Below are positions 25,708-37,848 of a stretch of 64,000 nt of DNA, in pieces. Origin of the DNA: Neocallimastix lanati (nom. inval.) (lineage: Eukaryota; Neocallimastigomycota; Neocallimastigomycetes; Neocallimastigales; Neocallimastigaceae). A program made the position numbers and the translations under genes. The notes under the pieces are model-generated. The model had not been told where the DNA came from, made no database searches, and saw nothing but the letters and a program-made list of their open reading frames with translations. Numbering within the stretch: the stretch's first letter is position 1; each line of letters begins with the position of its first letter. Where the stretch lies: assembly GCA_016946835.1 (NCBI GenBank), contig JACVTC010000042.1, positions 600,001 to 664,000 of the forward strand, given 5' to 3'.

Positions 25708-26650
25708 TTTTTTTTTAATTAAGTTAAATAATAAATACTAAAATTAAATGAAAAAAATGTGATAAACATTTTATAAATTATATATATTTTAAAATAAAAT
25801 AAAATTAAATAAATTAAAAAAAAAAAAAAAAAAAAATTATTTTTGATTTATATATAAAATTTTCTTTATTATATTAAAATATCATTTAACCTCGTTTAAT
25901 ATTATATTTAATTTTTTTTTTTATTTTAATTCCAAATTTTCTAAAAATTAATATGATAAAAACAATAAATAATATTATATGTTCCAATAAACTATTAATT
26001 TTATTGGCTATTTTTTTGGAATTAAAATAATTAAAGACATAATAATTAATTATGGACTTAAGATTTCTTTATATATATTTTTATTTTTTATTAATTTGAT
26101 TGGATATTTTTTTGGAATAAAATAAAACATAAAATTGTTAATAATTAATTTTTTTATTTTTATGTTTAAAAAATATAACATTTATTTAATTATTTATTCA
26201 TTTTAAATTTTAAAAGTGTTAATGGGTTAAAAAAAAAAAAAAAAAGTTGAAATGAAATTTAAAATATGTAAAAACTAAATATATACTTATTTAAATAGAT
26301 AAATAAAAAATAAAAATTTAAATATAAAATAAATTACTATAGTTTTTTTTATTTTTTTTTTATTTTTTTTTAATTATCAAATAGATAATTAAATAATTTT
26401 TTTTAAATATAATAATTATGAAATCATGTTTAGGTTTAAAATAGTATTTAAAAAAAATGTATATATATTTTTTTTATTTATATGTTTTCATACCCTCTAT
26501 GTATATTATATTTAAATGGAAAGAATTAATAAGATCATAATAACTTTTTTTTTTATATTTAGTGTTCATATAAATTTGAATTAATAATTATAAATATATA
26601 TATAATATATAATATATATATACATTTCTTATTTTTATTTTTTTCTTAAT
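25708..26650. other. AT-rich upstream region of the ankyrin gene
   Basis: Upstream of the minus-strand ankyrin start. The first 370 bp are duplicated at 23.4-23.8 kb; the rest is A/T runs. Confidence 0.5.
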
Positions 26651-26660
26651 TTTTTTCTTT

Positions 26661-29600
26661 TTAATCTGTACTTATTGAACCTCTGGTAAGTCCTATAAAT
26701 TTATTAGTATAAGCTATCTGTAAAGCGGTTTCCCCTAATTTATTGATATAATTAATGGAGGTGGTGGCTCCATGTTGAATTAGAGCTCCAACAGTTCTAA
26801 GGTATCCTTGTTTAGAGGCATATATTAAAATGGTGTCCCAGAGATCATTTTGATGATTTGCGTCGGCTCCTTTAGATATGAAATAGTTGACATTGAAGAG
26901 ATGTCCTTTTTTACAGGCCATCATTAATAAGGAAGTGCTATATTATCCCCCGACGGTTAATGTCGAAGCCACTCTCAAAAAGGTACTGTACAATTTCAAA
27001 AAATTTTCATAATGATAGGCAATATGGGCGGCAGATTCTTCAAACTGATTCACGATACGATAGTCTGAACCATGGGCTATGAAGTATTTTACGACAGGCA
27101 ATGAACTGTTTCTACAGGAGGTCATTAACGGAGTGTATCTATTCCTATTGAAAATATTGACATCGGCACCATTTTCAAATAATAGCTTAACCATTTCTAA
27201 ATTTCCTTTGAACAACGGCTATACTAAGGGCAGTCCTTCCATATTTATCCATACTATTTACATTAAAGGATTGACTATTTTTAAGCTGCAGTTGATGAAG
27301 GAATATATTCGAATCCTATCCATATTTTTTCTTTTAGATATGTTTCCAATAATTCCTCATTTTAATTATTTTTTATTATTATCATTATTATTATTATTAT
27401 TATCTTCTTTCACGGTATTAAATTCATTCTTTTTCTTCAAAAATCGATAATTGTTGAACTTTCTTTTTCGCCTTTAAATTATTTAGGGAATATAATTTCG
27501 AAGGATCATCAAGTTCTTCTTTTGAATCCCCACTATATTCAATTAAACATTTAGCAATGCCATAATGATGATGGTCGAAGGCCAATTGAAGTGCAGAATA
27601 TGGTTTTATTTTATTCATCTCTTGAACATCATCACTTCTATCTTTAATTTCAAGTTTTTCTCTTGCACGTTATCATTACACCTATTTTTTCCCAATCCTT
27701 CTTTCTTCTTTTGATGCAGAGGCATTAATCATAGTTTGAGTATTTTTTTCTTCATGAACCATTAAATATTTAACTATTTCAAAATTGTTGTTCTCACAGG
27801 CTAAAGCCACTGAATTCATTCCACGTCTATCCATCAGGGAGGCATTCGCCCCATGAGCCATAAAGAAAGCTCACAACATCGAGTTGATTATAAAGAGAGG
27901 ATATCATTAAAGCCGCATAACCCTCAGAATTTCTTCGTTCCATGGACATACCATAATGAAAGAAATACCCCACCGTTTTAAAATAAAGCCATTCTACCGT
28001 CGTCGTCGTCGCCTCTTTTTTTTCTTTATATAGAAATGACATCTGGATGAGGAGGAGGAAATCATCGTATCAAAGCCATCACTCTCACCCCCATCCTTAC
28101 CACCTTCCACTAAGCATTGGATAACATCCAAATTATCATTCTGAAAATCGACTTCTAAAACCGTGGCGTCCTTCGTAAATGGTTCCACATGCGATTTAGT
28201 TAGCAGTATAATATAATCTATATTATTATGGTGGCAAGCGATTTCGAGTGGTGAATGATGAGGATAACGCGATTTTGATTCCAATTTTAAATTGATATCT
28301 CTTCCATTTTCAATTCACCATTGAACTAATTCATATGAATTAAACTTCACAAGCCATGTGTAACTGATAATTATCATTTAAAACTTGGGTTTGATTTTCG
28401 ATTTTGCTACATAAAAATTTCACCAACTCATCCTCTCCAATTTGAGTGAAGCGTTTTATTAGGTCAACATAATCCTCTTGTTCAAAGGCACTCTTATTAT
28501 GGCTAAAAATATATTTCAGGGTTTCAATAAATTTTTTTCGTTTCTACTGACCATAAGAAGACCCTGACTTAAAAAGGATTTGAATTATACTTTCTTCATA
28601 CTCCTCTAATTCTTTCTTAATATCCATGCCATAATCAATTAGTTGTCTATATCTCCACATAAATTCTTCATAATTCTCATAGTAATAATTATCAAAAACT
28701 CTTTCACTTAATATCACAAGATCCTCCTCCGTTAACTTCACTCCCTAATTTAAATAAATAGTAAAACATGGTTAAGTCTTCCTTTTGACTAAGGAATTTC
28801 TTTAAAAAGTTTTGAACGAGCTTCTTCGACCTCTTCACTCCTGTAATTGATAATGACACCATGATCAAGGAGGTACTTAATCATCCTATAGTTGTCCACT
28901 TAAATGGCATAAATCAGTTCGTCATAGTTACAGATGATTAATTTAATATAAATTTAATTTATTATTAATGATAAAATCAAGGAGAACATTATTGTTGCTC
29001 AATATGTAATGACTCAAAGTAGATACATTTTTATGATCAAAGCTAAAAAGATTGGCTTCACATTTCAATAAATATTACCTAAATTTATAGTCCTTATTAT
29101 GAAGAGATATCATTATGGGGGTATTCCTTTTCCAGTCATAACAATTAATATCCGCTCCATGATTCATTAAGATACCTAGAAATATTGTACTATCGTTGAT
29201 AACAAGAATAGGTCAATTCTGTATGAACTTCTTTTTTTCATTCGATGCTCAATATCTATTCCCTTTTCCAGCAATAATTCAATACTTTCAAGATTTTTAT
29301 CATTTTTGTAGAGTAAATATGTGGGTGTTATATCCGTAATCGTTTCCTATGCTTACCCTTTTTGAGTCACTAAAACTGAAGCAGTAATCATCTCTCAAAC
29401 CATAATCCAAGAGATACTTCAAAAATTGATACTGCTTCTCCTTATAGAGTTCCATAAACGAATTTTTTTTTCTTCCTTTATCATTTTATATATAATGATA
29501 TAATAATTTGAACTTAAATACCTCAATAGTTCAATATCTCTTTCTTATATTGCCAATTTTAATAGATGAATTAAAAAGGAGCGTGCATGGGATTTTTTTC

Positions 29601-30720
29601 CTTTCTTCTTTATCAAATTCAGAAATTTAACATAGAAAAATTCATTGTTTTTTTAAAATAATGAACTAGAATTTCAGAAGTTCCTAGGAATATTTCAATA
29701 TTGGTTAGGGTGTCTTTTAAATATCTTAAAATTTCCCAATGGTGATCTAATGAGAGGTTGTCCTGTTCCATTAGATACTTTATAAACTCGGTATCGCTTT
29801 TTTTTTTTTACAGGAGAGTATATGACAAATTTTGAGAAATAGGGCTCTATTTTTATTCCCTTATCAATAAAGTACTTGATTTTGGAAAGGCTTTCTTATT
29901 CTAAACAATATTCGATTGAGAGAGCCCCTTTATCATGAATTTTTTTCAATTTCTATTCCTTTATCTACCAAATGGAGTAAAATTTCATATTGAAGGTCTT
30001 CATTTAATATATATAATAACTTTTCCGTTTAAGAAGAAAAAATTTTGGTGACATTACTTTCATGCTCAATTAAATAGTTGAAACTCTTTAAATTTTGGTA
30101 ATAGGAAAGGAAATGAATAGAAGAATAATTTTGGAAGATTTCAGAGGAAATATTAAATTTAGAAATGAACGGATAACAATAATTAGGAAGATTCAATTTA
30201 GGGTATTTTTAATTGACGTCCGCATGATGTTCTACTCTCAAAGTAATAATATCAATCTTATTAGAAATACAAGCAATCATCAGAGGTGTCAATCTGGACT
30301 GATCTGTACTATAGACGATATTCGAATCATCACTGGCTTCAATGACATATTGGGCAATTCTGATGTTATTATCAATACAGGCTATCCTTATTTTATTATA
30401 TTGATAAAATTTCATATCAGAAACTTCACTATTTAAAATATATTTTAAGGATTGAAACGTACTCTTCCATAGATCTTTTTTTTAAGGAATCGTTGAGTTT
30501 TTTTTCATTCATTGAATTATTATTATTATTATTATTATTACTGTCATGATAAGAAGTGGTAGTATGATAATGCTCAACGAAATAATTGGTAAGTTTATTG
30601 CTATTTTTAAGTAGGGCATTTTTTAAAGGACTTTGACCATAATTATTTTCATAATTAATATCTACTCCGTAATCCACAAGGTATTGAACAATATCAAATT
30701 GCTCATTTAGGTAGTTTAAC
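26661..30720 (-). pseudogene. Large decayed ankyrin-repeat gene
   Basis: Minus-strand ankyrin fragments occur in many frames. 26661-26924 has MMACKKGHLFNVNYF, SKGADANHQND and ALIQHGA. 26943-27215 has LEMVKLLFENGADVN and YTPLMTSCRNSSLPVVKYF. 27424-27618 has ALQLAFDHHHYGIAKCLIEY. 27827-28284 has SPLEIACHHNNIDYIILL. 28544-28741 has ERVFDNYYYENYEEFM. 30209-30415 has LTPLMIACISNK, and 30429-30677 has DYGVDINYENNYGQSPL. Sequence between them also gives ankyrin-like words in shifted frames. The composition is richer in G+C than the spacers. This is one gene of about 1,300 codons, or two adjacent ones, broken by many indels and stops. No intact start is seen at the 30.7-kb end. Confidence 0.75.
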
Positions 30721-31150
30721 GAAACTCATAATGTAAGAAATCATAATTATTCAATAATGAATAATTAATATTTCTTATAATTAATGAAAAATCATTAATA
30801 ATTTATAATTATTTATAAAATAATAATTATTTTTAAAATAATTATTTATTTAAATAATAATTAATATATTCATTGATTTTAACTTATAAATTTATTTAAT
30901 AGTTATATTTTCATACATTGATCTAAATTTATTTACATATTATAATTTATACGTTTATATAAATAATATAAAATTTATTTACTTATTATTATTATTCATT
31001 TAAATAGAATTTTTACAAAAAATTATGTAAATTTGTATTTAATATTTTACCATAAAAATATTAGTTATTTTAATTAAAATGAATTATGTATTTTATAATG
31101 TATTATAAACTATAAATGTATCTAATCTATCATATTATTTAATTTTTATT
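30721..31150. other. AT-rich spacer
   Basis: ATTA-type low-complexity sequence; no gene is recognised. Confidence 0.45.
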
Positions 31151-31159
31151 TTTTTTTAA

Positions 31160-31740
31160 TGAAAAAAAAAAATCTTTTTTTTATTAATTCCTATCCTATC
31201 AATATTTAATATTTTAATAATTAAATTAGAAAATCGGTAATTAATGCTTTTTCTAACAAATAGGTTTTCTTTAATTATACGTTGATCAATATGATTAGAA
31301 TATTGATCTAAAAACTATTTAGGTTTTCTTCTAATCTTTTCCTAAATAGATTTTTTGTTAAGATTAGAAAATAAATTTATTTAACCGATTAATTTTTTAA
31401 AAAAAATATAAATAGGACTCTTGAATTCTCTTTGAGAAATCAAGAGTTATTATTTTAAGAAAATATAATAAATAATAACAAATAAAATAAATTTTTTATT
31501 TATATATCAAAAAAAATATTATTAATCATAAAAGCTTTTTTTTAAATATTTCCATCTACTAATCTACTGATACTGAGTTATTGTTTATTATATTTACTTA
31601 TAATAAACTCTACATAATTAAGTATAATTTTTATTTTTTAATTTTTATTTTTCCCAATTTTAATATAATGTAAAAATAATATAAAAATTGTAGATAATAG
31701 TTACATTAATTAATTTTAGTTTAGTATAGCTATTACACAT
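31160..31740 (+). mobile_element. LTR-like sequence, copy 1 of a hairpin-bearing family
   Basis: Shares with 48.7-49.15 kb and 49.2-50.0 kb a TATA box (TATAAATA at 31407-31414) and a 29-nt hairpin at 31418-31446. A later TTATAATAAACTCTA segment carrying AATAAA is also shared. Upstream, GAAAATCGGT, TTGATCAATATG and TCTAATCTTTTCCTA match the 49.5-kb copy. The exact ends are uncertain; a candidate 3' end is ATTACA near 31736. I infer a decayed LTR. Confidence 0.5.
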
Positions 31741-33051
31741 AACTAGTGTAACAGATACATGGTAACTTCAAGCCCATCCAGTGATAGTTCTCTGGCTACG
31801 TAACGTATCTCTAAACAGTTAGTAATTTCGGCTAATCAAATAAAATCTTCTATTAATTTTGTACTTTAAATTTTATTATTTTATAGTTTATTTTTATAGT
31901 TAATTATATAGTTAAATATTTAGTTAAATATATTTTTATTTAGTTGATTAGTAAACTAAGTTAAATTAAATTATTTACCAATCATAAAATTATTAACATG
32001 TATAAATAATAATTAAATTTGTAACTGTAACGCACTAGCGTTACTATTAACGTAAATTGTTTTTATAAATATTAATATCAATGAATAAAAATATAATTAT
32101 TAAATAAATAAATTTACCCTGTAACTAATAACAGATAGAGTTATAAAGTGCTGCGCTATATTCTAGAGTAATAAGAATAAATAATTATAATTATAGTTAA
32201 TTTAGTGTTTATTATTAACAACTCGAATAGAGAGGTGTTAAGTTATCTTAGCCTTTGAATTTAATTATTATTCGTTAATTTAGTTAATAATAAATTACCT
32301 TTTATAATAGTAACGCTTTATAACTAGATAACCAATAATAATTAAATAAAATTTAAAGGCTAAGTAATAATTTAATTAATAAAGTAGTTAGTTTATAAAA
32401 TACAAATAATACTTTAGTAGTAAATCATAGTTTGTTTATTTTTCTTTGTTTACTTTTAATTGTTTAACTTAGAAAAATTTTTGATACAAAATTCACCCCA
32501 CAATACGTAGCGGAAATAGCCACGAAAAATTTAGTTAAAAAAAAAAATTTTCGACTTTAAAATAAAATTTTGATCAAAAATTTAAAAATTTAAAATTTTA
32601 AAAAATACGAATATCCGAAATTTAATTTATTAATAATTTAATTATAAATCATTATTTAAATTAAAAATTTAAAATTTTTGGTAGTACCATTTTTTAATTA
32701 ATAAAAATTTTGTACTTTACCAAATAAAACTCGCTTTTGCTTTATAGGTGGTCATTTTTTATAGAAATTTATATTTGTAGTGACTCGAGAAGCGAAAGAA
32801 AAATTTTTAAAATAATTATTTATTTAAATTATTAATTTTTATACATTTAATTTTTCAAAAAAAATTATTTTTTTTATTTCTATTTCTTTTATTATTTTTA
32901 TTAGTTATATTTAAAATAAAAAAATTAAATTAAGTGGACGTTTATATCAACTAAATAAATTTAAGTAAGTGAACGAATTATAATCTTTTAAATAAAACTA
33001 AAAGTAAGTGGATATATCCATAATTACTAGATAAATTAATCAGAAAAGTAA
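31741..33051 (+). mobile_element. Leader or LTR region of Ty3-like element A
   Basis: The region upstream of the gag frame contains the block shared with 10308-10345 (here 32219-32256), and patches richer in G+C, such as CCCATCCAGTGATAGTTCTC near 31777. No primer-binding site could be assigned with confidence. No protein-coding frame is present. Confidence 0.4.
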
Positions 33052-33960
33052 ATGGATAAAAAGAACAAGGGTACTAAGGCACCTGAAAACACAAGAAAAA
33101 TCACAAGAAGTGGTTCACTAAAAAGTTCGGTCGGAAGTGTGGCTGCAGATAGCAGTCCTACGCCTGTAGAAGCCCCTCCATCTCGACGCCAAAATACAGG
33201 AGACAAGAAAGTGACTAGTACTCCTGAAAAACCAGCTGCTTCGAAACCCAAACCAGCTGCGGCGCCTGAGAAAAGTCAACCCGAGTCTAGTAAACCTGAA
33301 GCTAGCAAGCCAGGAACTAACCAGGGAGAAAGTTCAAGCAAAAATGTTAATGCTGAAGCGATGGACTTTGCTGCTTTGCTGAGTAAGCAGATGGAGGAAT
33401 TCAGGAACATGGTGATAAGCACTCAGCAACAGACGGCTGCAATGATAGAACAGATGCAAACGCAGAGTGAAATGAGGTTTTCTAAAATTGAAGCTGAACA
33501 TAGCAACTTTATCACTGCTGTGGACCAACGATTTGGAGAGGTTGAGAGGCGAGTGGATGAAGAAGAAATGAGTAGTCAAGCTAGTGTGCTAGAGCTTCAA
33601 AAGGTACAAGCGTATCTGAACCAGCAGATCACTGAAAGTAGAGAAAAGGAAGCCGCTGTCAAAGAAGAAATCAAAAAGATTGAAACCTATCTGGAATCGG
33701 ACCAGATAAAAGGAAAACAAATACAACAAGACCTGGAGGATAAGGGTCAAAAGTTGTATAAGATTGAGGAGTTCTTGGATGCGAACTAAGAAAGGGAGGT
33801 ACACCTGAATGAGCTCGAAGAAAAGATTGAGAAGCTAATGGCCGTTAATTAGGCTCAACAGCAAGAAATCGAGCGTCTAGGTAAACTGGCTTGGAATGCC
33901 CAAAATAGAGAACAGACTTCAACAAGTAAATCTTTCCCATTGATATTAATACTACTGATG
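33052..33960 (+). pseudogene. Coiled-coil Gag N-terminal part of Ty3-like element A
   Basis: The first 245 codons start MDKKNKGTKAPENTRKITRS. Residues 1-110 are Lys/Ser/Pro/Ala-rich and probably disordered. From about residue 115 (FAALLSKQMEEFRNM) to the end it is heptad-rich (EMRFSKIEAEH, VKEEIKKIETYLES), a long predicted coiled coil. Stops TAA (33787-33789) and TAG (33850-33852) interrupt a frame that clearly continues (LNELEEKIEKLMAVN, AQQQEIERLGKLAWN). A frameshift near 33935 then connects to the next gag frame. A sampled line (33181-33240) has 27 G/C of 60, far above the surroundings. In Ty3 elements this would be the multimerising start of Gag. Confidence 0.6.
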
Positions 33961-33971
33961 TAAGTAATAGA

Positions 33972-35795
33972 ATGTCTTACCACCCCACACCACCTATATT
34001 AACAAGGAGCGCCATGGAAGACGTGGTAATGACTGATGCATACCCTGTGGAGTACGAGAGAGACATCCCAATGTTTAACGGTGAAACTGGGGATGTTGAA
34101 TCCTTTATCGATAGGCTAAAAAGGTACTTTGGTAGACACCAGAAGTACTACCAAAGCGAGCCCACGGCTATGTTGTACTTTATTGAGGACCACTTGCAAG
34201 GAACTGCTAAGAAGTGGTACCAAATGGATGAAGTGTTCAAGCAACGGGATGATCCACAACCTCAAAGGTTGATGGACAGATTGCTGAAAGAATTCAAAAG
34301 CGAGAGAACATTAGAAGAAGTGAAAATTGCGATGCTAAAACTCAAGCACGATTGGGGAAAAGCCTATGAATACCTCTCAGAGTTTAATAGGCTAAGCAGA
34401 ATTCTTCAGCTGTCGGATGAAACCAAAAGGTTGCTGTTAGTAAAACAAGTTAGACCATCGGTTCGTGAAGCCTTTTATGATTTTCCTGCAGAAAAGCAAA
34501 CATTAGAAAATTACGTAACGTGCCTAAGGAGATGTGATACATTCCCCGCGGACTATAAGGGTGACTACCTTGAGAGATATGAGTATGACCGCGAAAGGAA
34601 GATAGCCATCATGGCATTACTAGGAATGATGGATCCGCGAAGACCCTCCAAGGATATTGAAACCAAGAGAAGGAGGAACAGCGACAATCGCCTAGGCGAT
34701 AAAAGAGATTATAGTAGAAAAGAGCCTACCAAACAAAATAATTATGATAAGAAAAAAGATAACCATAACCACAATAGTGGTAAAGATTTCAGTACGAGAC
34801 CAAGCGAGAAGCAAAACTATTTTAAGGACTCACGTACCAGTAGTAACAATCCCATTCCCAAGACAGCACTTCTGATGCAAGATTGGTCTGAGTACGAAGA
34901 GTTTGTGCCAGAAGCCAAAATAAGTAATCTTCGTACCAAAGAGGGGCTACAAGATTTAAACATGCTGTATGATACCGGATCACAGATCACCATGATCCAT
35001 CCGCAGTTGGCGAAAGAGATGGGACTCAAGATTGAAGACCGTCCCTTAACGTTTACTACTGCCGCTGGTAAAGTGCTGATACCACAGGTTACCGAAGAGT
35101 TCAAGATAAAGATTAAGCTGGTCGAGGAGCGTACTGGTTAAGTCAAATGGTATGACTTTAACACAAGATGTTGGCTAGCTGAGGCTATACCAAGGACAAT
35201 TATCCTAGGTTCAAGATTCATGAATAGACACCTGATTTATAGGAAGGTTGACGTCCATGACAAGCAACCTAAAGTTTACAAGATAGATGGCGAAAGGCCG
35301 GGATTACCAGATGTAGATTCACCAGGAGAATGCGAAGGTGAAAGCATCTACATGGTACAGGAGATAGAAGATAAAGAACCAGCTGTACAAAGGGAGATTC
35401 AACTCACAACGAGAATTACTAAGATAATACAACAGGTTATAGATAACCAAAAATTAAAAGACACGGTATACGATTTAACAAGGCAATTCTACCGTGAGAG
35501 AGGAATTGAATATGCTATAGATTACTATGATTACTTAATAGATTACGACAAATGGGCGGATTGGTTCAAGGCACAGAAAAGTAAAAATCTAAAGGAGAAT
35601 AAAATAAATAAAAACCCTACGGAAAATGTTGCGACAAAAGATAGCCAGGAAAAAGATAATATAACCATGATCACGCAAGAAGATTCGGTAGCAGAAACAA
35701 TTAAGAAAGTTGGGCTAGAAAAGCTGTTGTCCATTGGCGAAATCATAGGCAAGTATTATGGAGACTTAACTGAAGCCTTCAACGAATGTTATTAA
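33972..35795 (+). pseudogene. Gag and aspartic protease of Ty3-like element A
   Basis: The frame starts MSYHPTPPILTRSAMEDVVM. The retrotransposon Gag domain lies at about residues 35-200 (FNGETGDVESFIDRLKRYF, GTAKKWYQM, YLSEFNRLSRIL). A basic Asn/Lys-rich tail follows, with no CCHC knuckle visible. The protease motif LYDTGSQITMIHPQLAKEMG sits near residues 335-354, so the catalytic DTGS is kept. A single in-frame TAA (35139-35141) interrupts it, and the frame then continues through 35220 to 35795 with a charged segment. RT, RNase H and integrase are absent. The frame stops where the MULE remnant begins, so I infer truncation by that insertion. Host-unlike G+C-rich codon use suggests a younger or foreign origin. 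Confidence 0.7.
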
Positions 35796-36029
35796 TTTGA
35801 ATGTTATTAAAAAAAATTATAATGATTAAATTATTAATTATACATACGTATTTGAATATTTACTTAAATTGTATAAATTTAATAAGCTTTATAAATAAAA
35901 TTTTTAAATTTTCAATACGCAATTTAAATTAAATGTCTTGTAAAATTTTTTGTTTAATGCCATAAAAAATTTTAATACAATTATATGTATAAAAATAAAT
36001 GTATAAAAAAATAAATAAATAAAGAATGT

Positions 36030-36180
36030 AATAATATAAGAATTTAAAATAAATAAAATAAAATAATTAGTAGAATATGAATATAAATTACAGATTAAAT
36101 AAAATAAAATAAAATAAAATAAATAGTAGAATATGAATATAAAGTACAGATTAAATAAAATAATATTATAAAACAATAAT
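36030..36180. repeat. Minisatellite related to the 63-kb array
   Basis: Two to three units of AATAGTAGAATATGAATATA + AAGTACAGATTAAATAAAAT. The unit and its left flank (AGAATGTAATAATAT) recur at 63058 onward. Confidence 0.75.
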
Positions 36181-36189
36181 ATTATAATT

Positions 36190-36800
36190 GAATCAAAAAA
36201 TTTGCATTGTGATTTTGAAAGGAGCATATCTAAAGCAGCAAAAACAATATTTCTTATACAAGTATTAAATATTGCATTTGGAATTATAAAAATTCACTAG
36301 AAATTAAAAAAAATAAATTATGTTATAATGAAGTAAAAAATGATAATAATATATTTATTTATTATAAAGCTATTTCAAACTTATCATTTACAAATCCTGA
36401 ATACATATTTGATATTTATGTTATAATTAAAATTAAATCCATTAAAAATAATTATTATTAATTTATAAAATTTTTAGAATATTTTTATAAAACATATTTA
36501 GTTGATTATGATATGAAAATTTGGAATTATTATTATAATATGGAACATATAATAAACAATGTCTCAGAATCACTCAATAATTATTTTAATAATTTATTTC
36601 CAACAAAACCATCTTTTTATGAATTAATAGATAAATTAAATGAACTTGAACATTTATCATATTATGATTATCAAAGAAAAATAAAAGAATTTGGAAAATA
36701 AAAAATAGTGCAATAAATAAAGCGAATGAAATCAGTGACTTAATTGAACGTTACCAAATATTGAAGCCAAGTTAATTGATGTTAAATATGAATTAATTTG
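36190..36800 (+). pseudogene. C-terminal half of a MULE transposase
   Basis: Starts at the second catalytic Asp region (LHCDFERSISKAAKTIF) and runs to the end of the protein with several frameshifts. The best-preserved stretch is 36513-36701 (MKIWNYYYNMEHIINNVSES...SFYELIDKLNELE). This corresponds to residues about 365-425 of the intact copy at 60.8 kb and includes the Asn-x-x-Glu catalytic Glu (NNVSES). The CxxH motif is changed. The zinc-finger N terminus and first Asp are missing, so it is inactive. Confidence 0.7.
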
Positions 36801-37026
36801 TGGTTTGATTGTTTAACCAATTAAAATAATATAATATAAATATTACTTTATAATAAGTAATTAAGAAATAAGTAATGACCAAACGAATTAATCAGAATTC
36901 TGTCATTCAAAAATTTAATTTCTAAAGCTTATAAAATTTATACAGATTAAATAAATATTCAAATACGTCCGTATAATTAATAATTTTATCATTATAATTA
37001 TTGTTTTTTTTAATGACATTTAAATA

Positions 37027-37848
37027 AAAGAATTATAATTAATAATATTTATATTTTTAATAACATTTATATTTTTATATAATTCTTTTTTTTAATAACA
37101 TTTAAATAAAAGAACTAAAATCATAAAATCTAACCATTATATGATTTATTCAATTATTCACTTAATAATTAATTTAAAAATCGAAGAAACAAAATAATAC
37201 AATAAAATAATATTATGTTTCATAATATAGCTAAAATTTATGTAAAATTTTTTAAAGCTACATTCCGAAACGCACCACCCTCCATTTCGACATAATTTAT
37301 GTTTGATACATAAGAAATTTTTCATATTAAGGTTTTAGATTATTTTCGGAATATAATTTAATATTAATTTAAAATATGAACTCAAAAATAAGTATCTTAG
37401 TTGTATCGTATTATCAAAAACGTTAACTCAAAATAATATACCAGTTTCCAAAAATAAATATTCAAAATCAAATTCATATATATAATATTTCGTTTTTATG
37501 AATTTTTTAAATAATTGTAAATTAAAAATAAAACGTATCATTTATATTCTATTTATCTTAAGCGGCATTTATTTATTTATTTTTTATGTTATTTATTTTT
37601 TTTTTTTATCTATTTTATTTTTTTTTATTTTTATTTTTATTTTTTTTTTATTAATAGACATAGCTTGTAAAAATATATTAATAGGATAAGATTAATTTTT
37701 TTTTTTTTTTTTTAATTTAATTTTATTAAATTTTATAAAAAAAAAAATAAATAATAAAATAAAATAAAAAATAAAAAATAATAAATTAATAAAGTAAAAT
37801 AAAAAATAAAAAAAATAAAAAATAAAACTTTTAAAATATTCATAATAA
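37027..37848. other. AT-rich DNA with a MULE/MITE end relic
   Basis: At about 37251-37280, AAAGCTACATTCCGAAACGC resembles the right end of the 40.4-40.7 kb and 9.8-10.2 kb elements. A duplicated TTTTAATAACATTTAAATAA-type sequence lies at 37014-37035 and 37088-37115. T-runs follow. Confidence 0.4.

Larger units (their letters stand above)
35797..37026. mobile_element. MULE remnant with about 110-bp terminal inverted repeats
   Basis: 35797-35905 matches the reverse complement of about 36909-37026. Both arms read, inward, AATGTYATTAAAAAAA, then ATTATTAATTATAC, ACGTATTTGAATATTTA and ATAAGCTTTA. Between them lie a minisatellite and the C-terminal half of a transposase. A 10-bp direct repeat GAATGTTATT occurs at 35784-35793 and 35799-35808, at the left boundary. 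I infer an internally deleted MULE inserted in or near the gag gene. Confidence 0.6.

Noticed and set aside
30095-30436. Plus-strand frame of 113 codons
   Set aside because: It is antisense to clear minus-strand ankyrin sequence (LTPLMIACISNK at 30209-30415).
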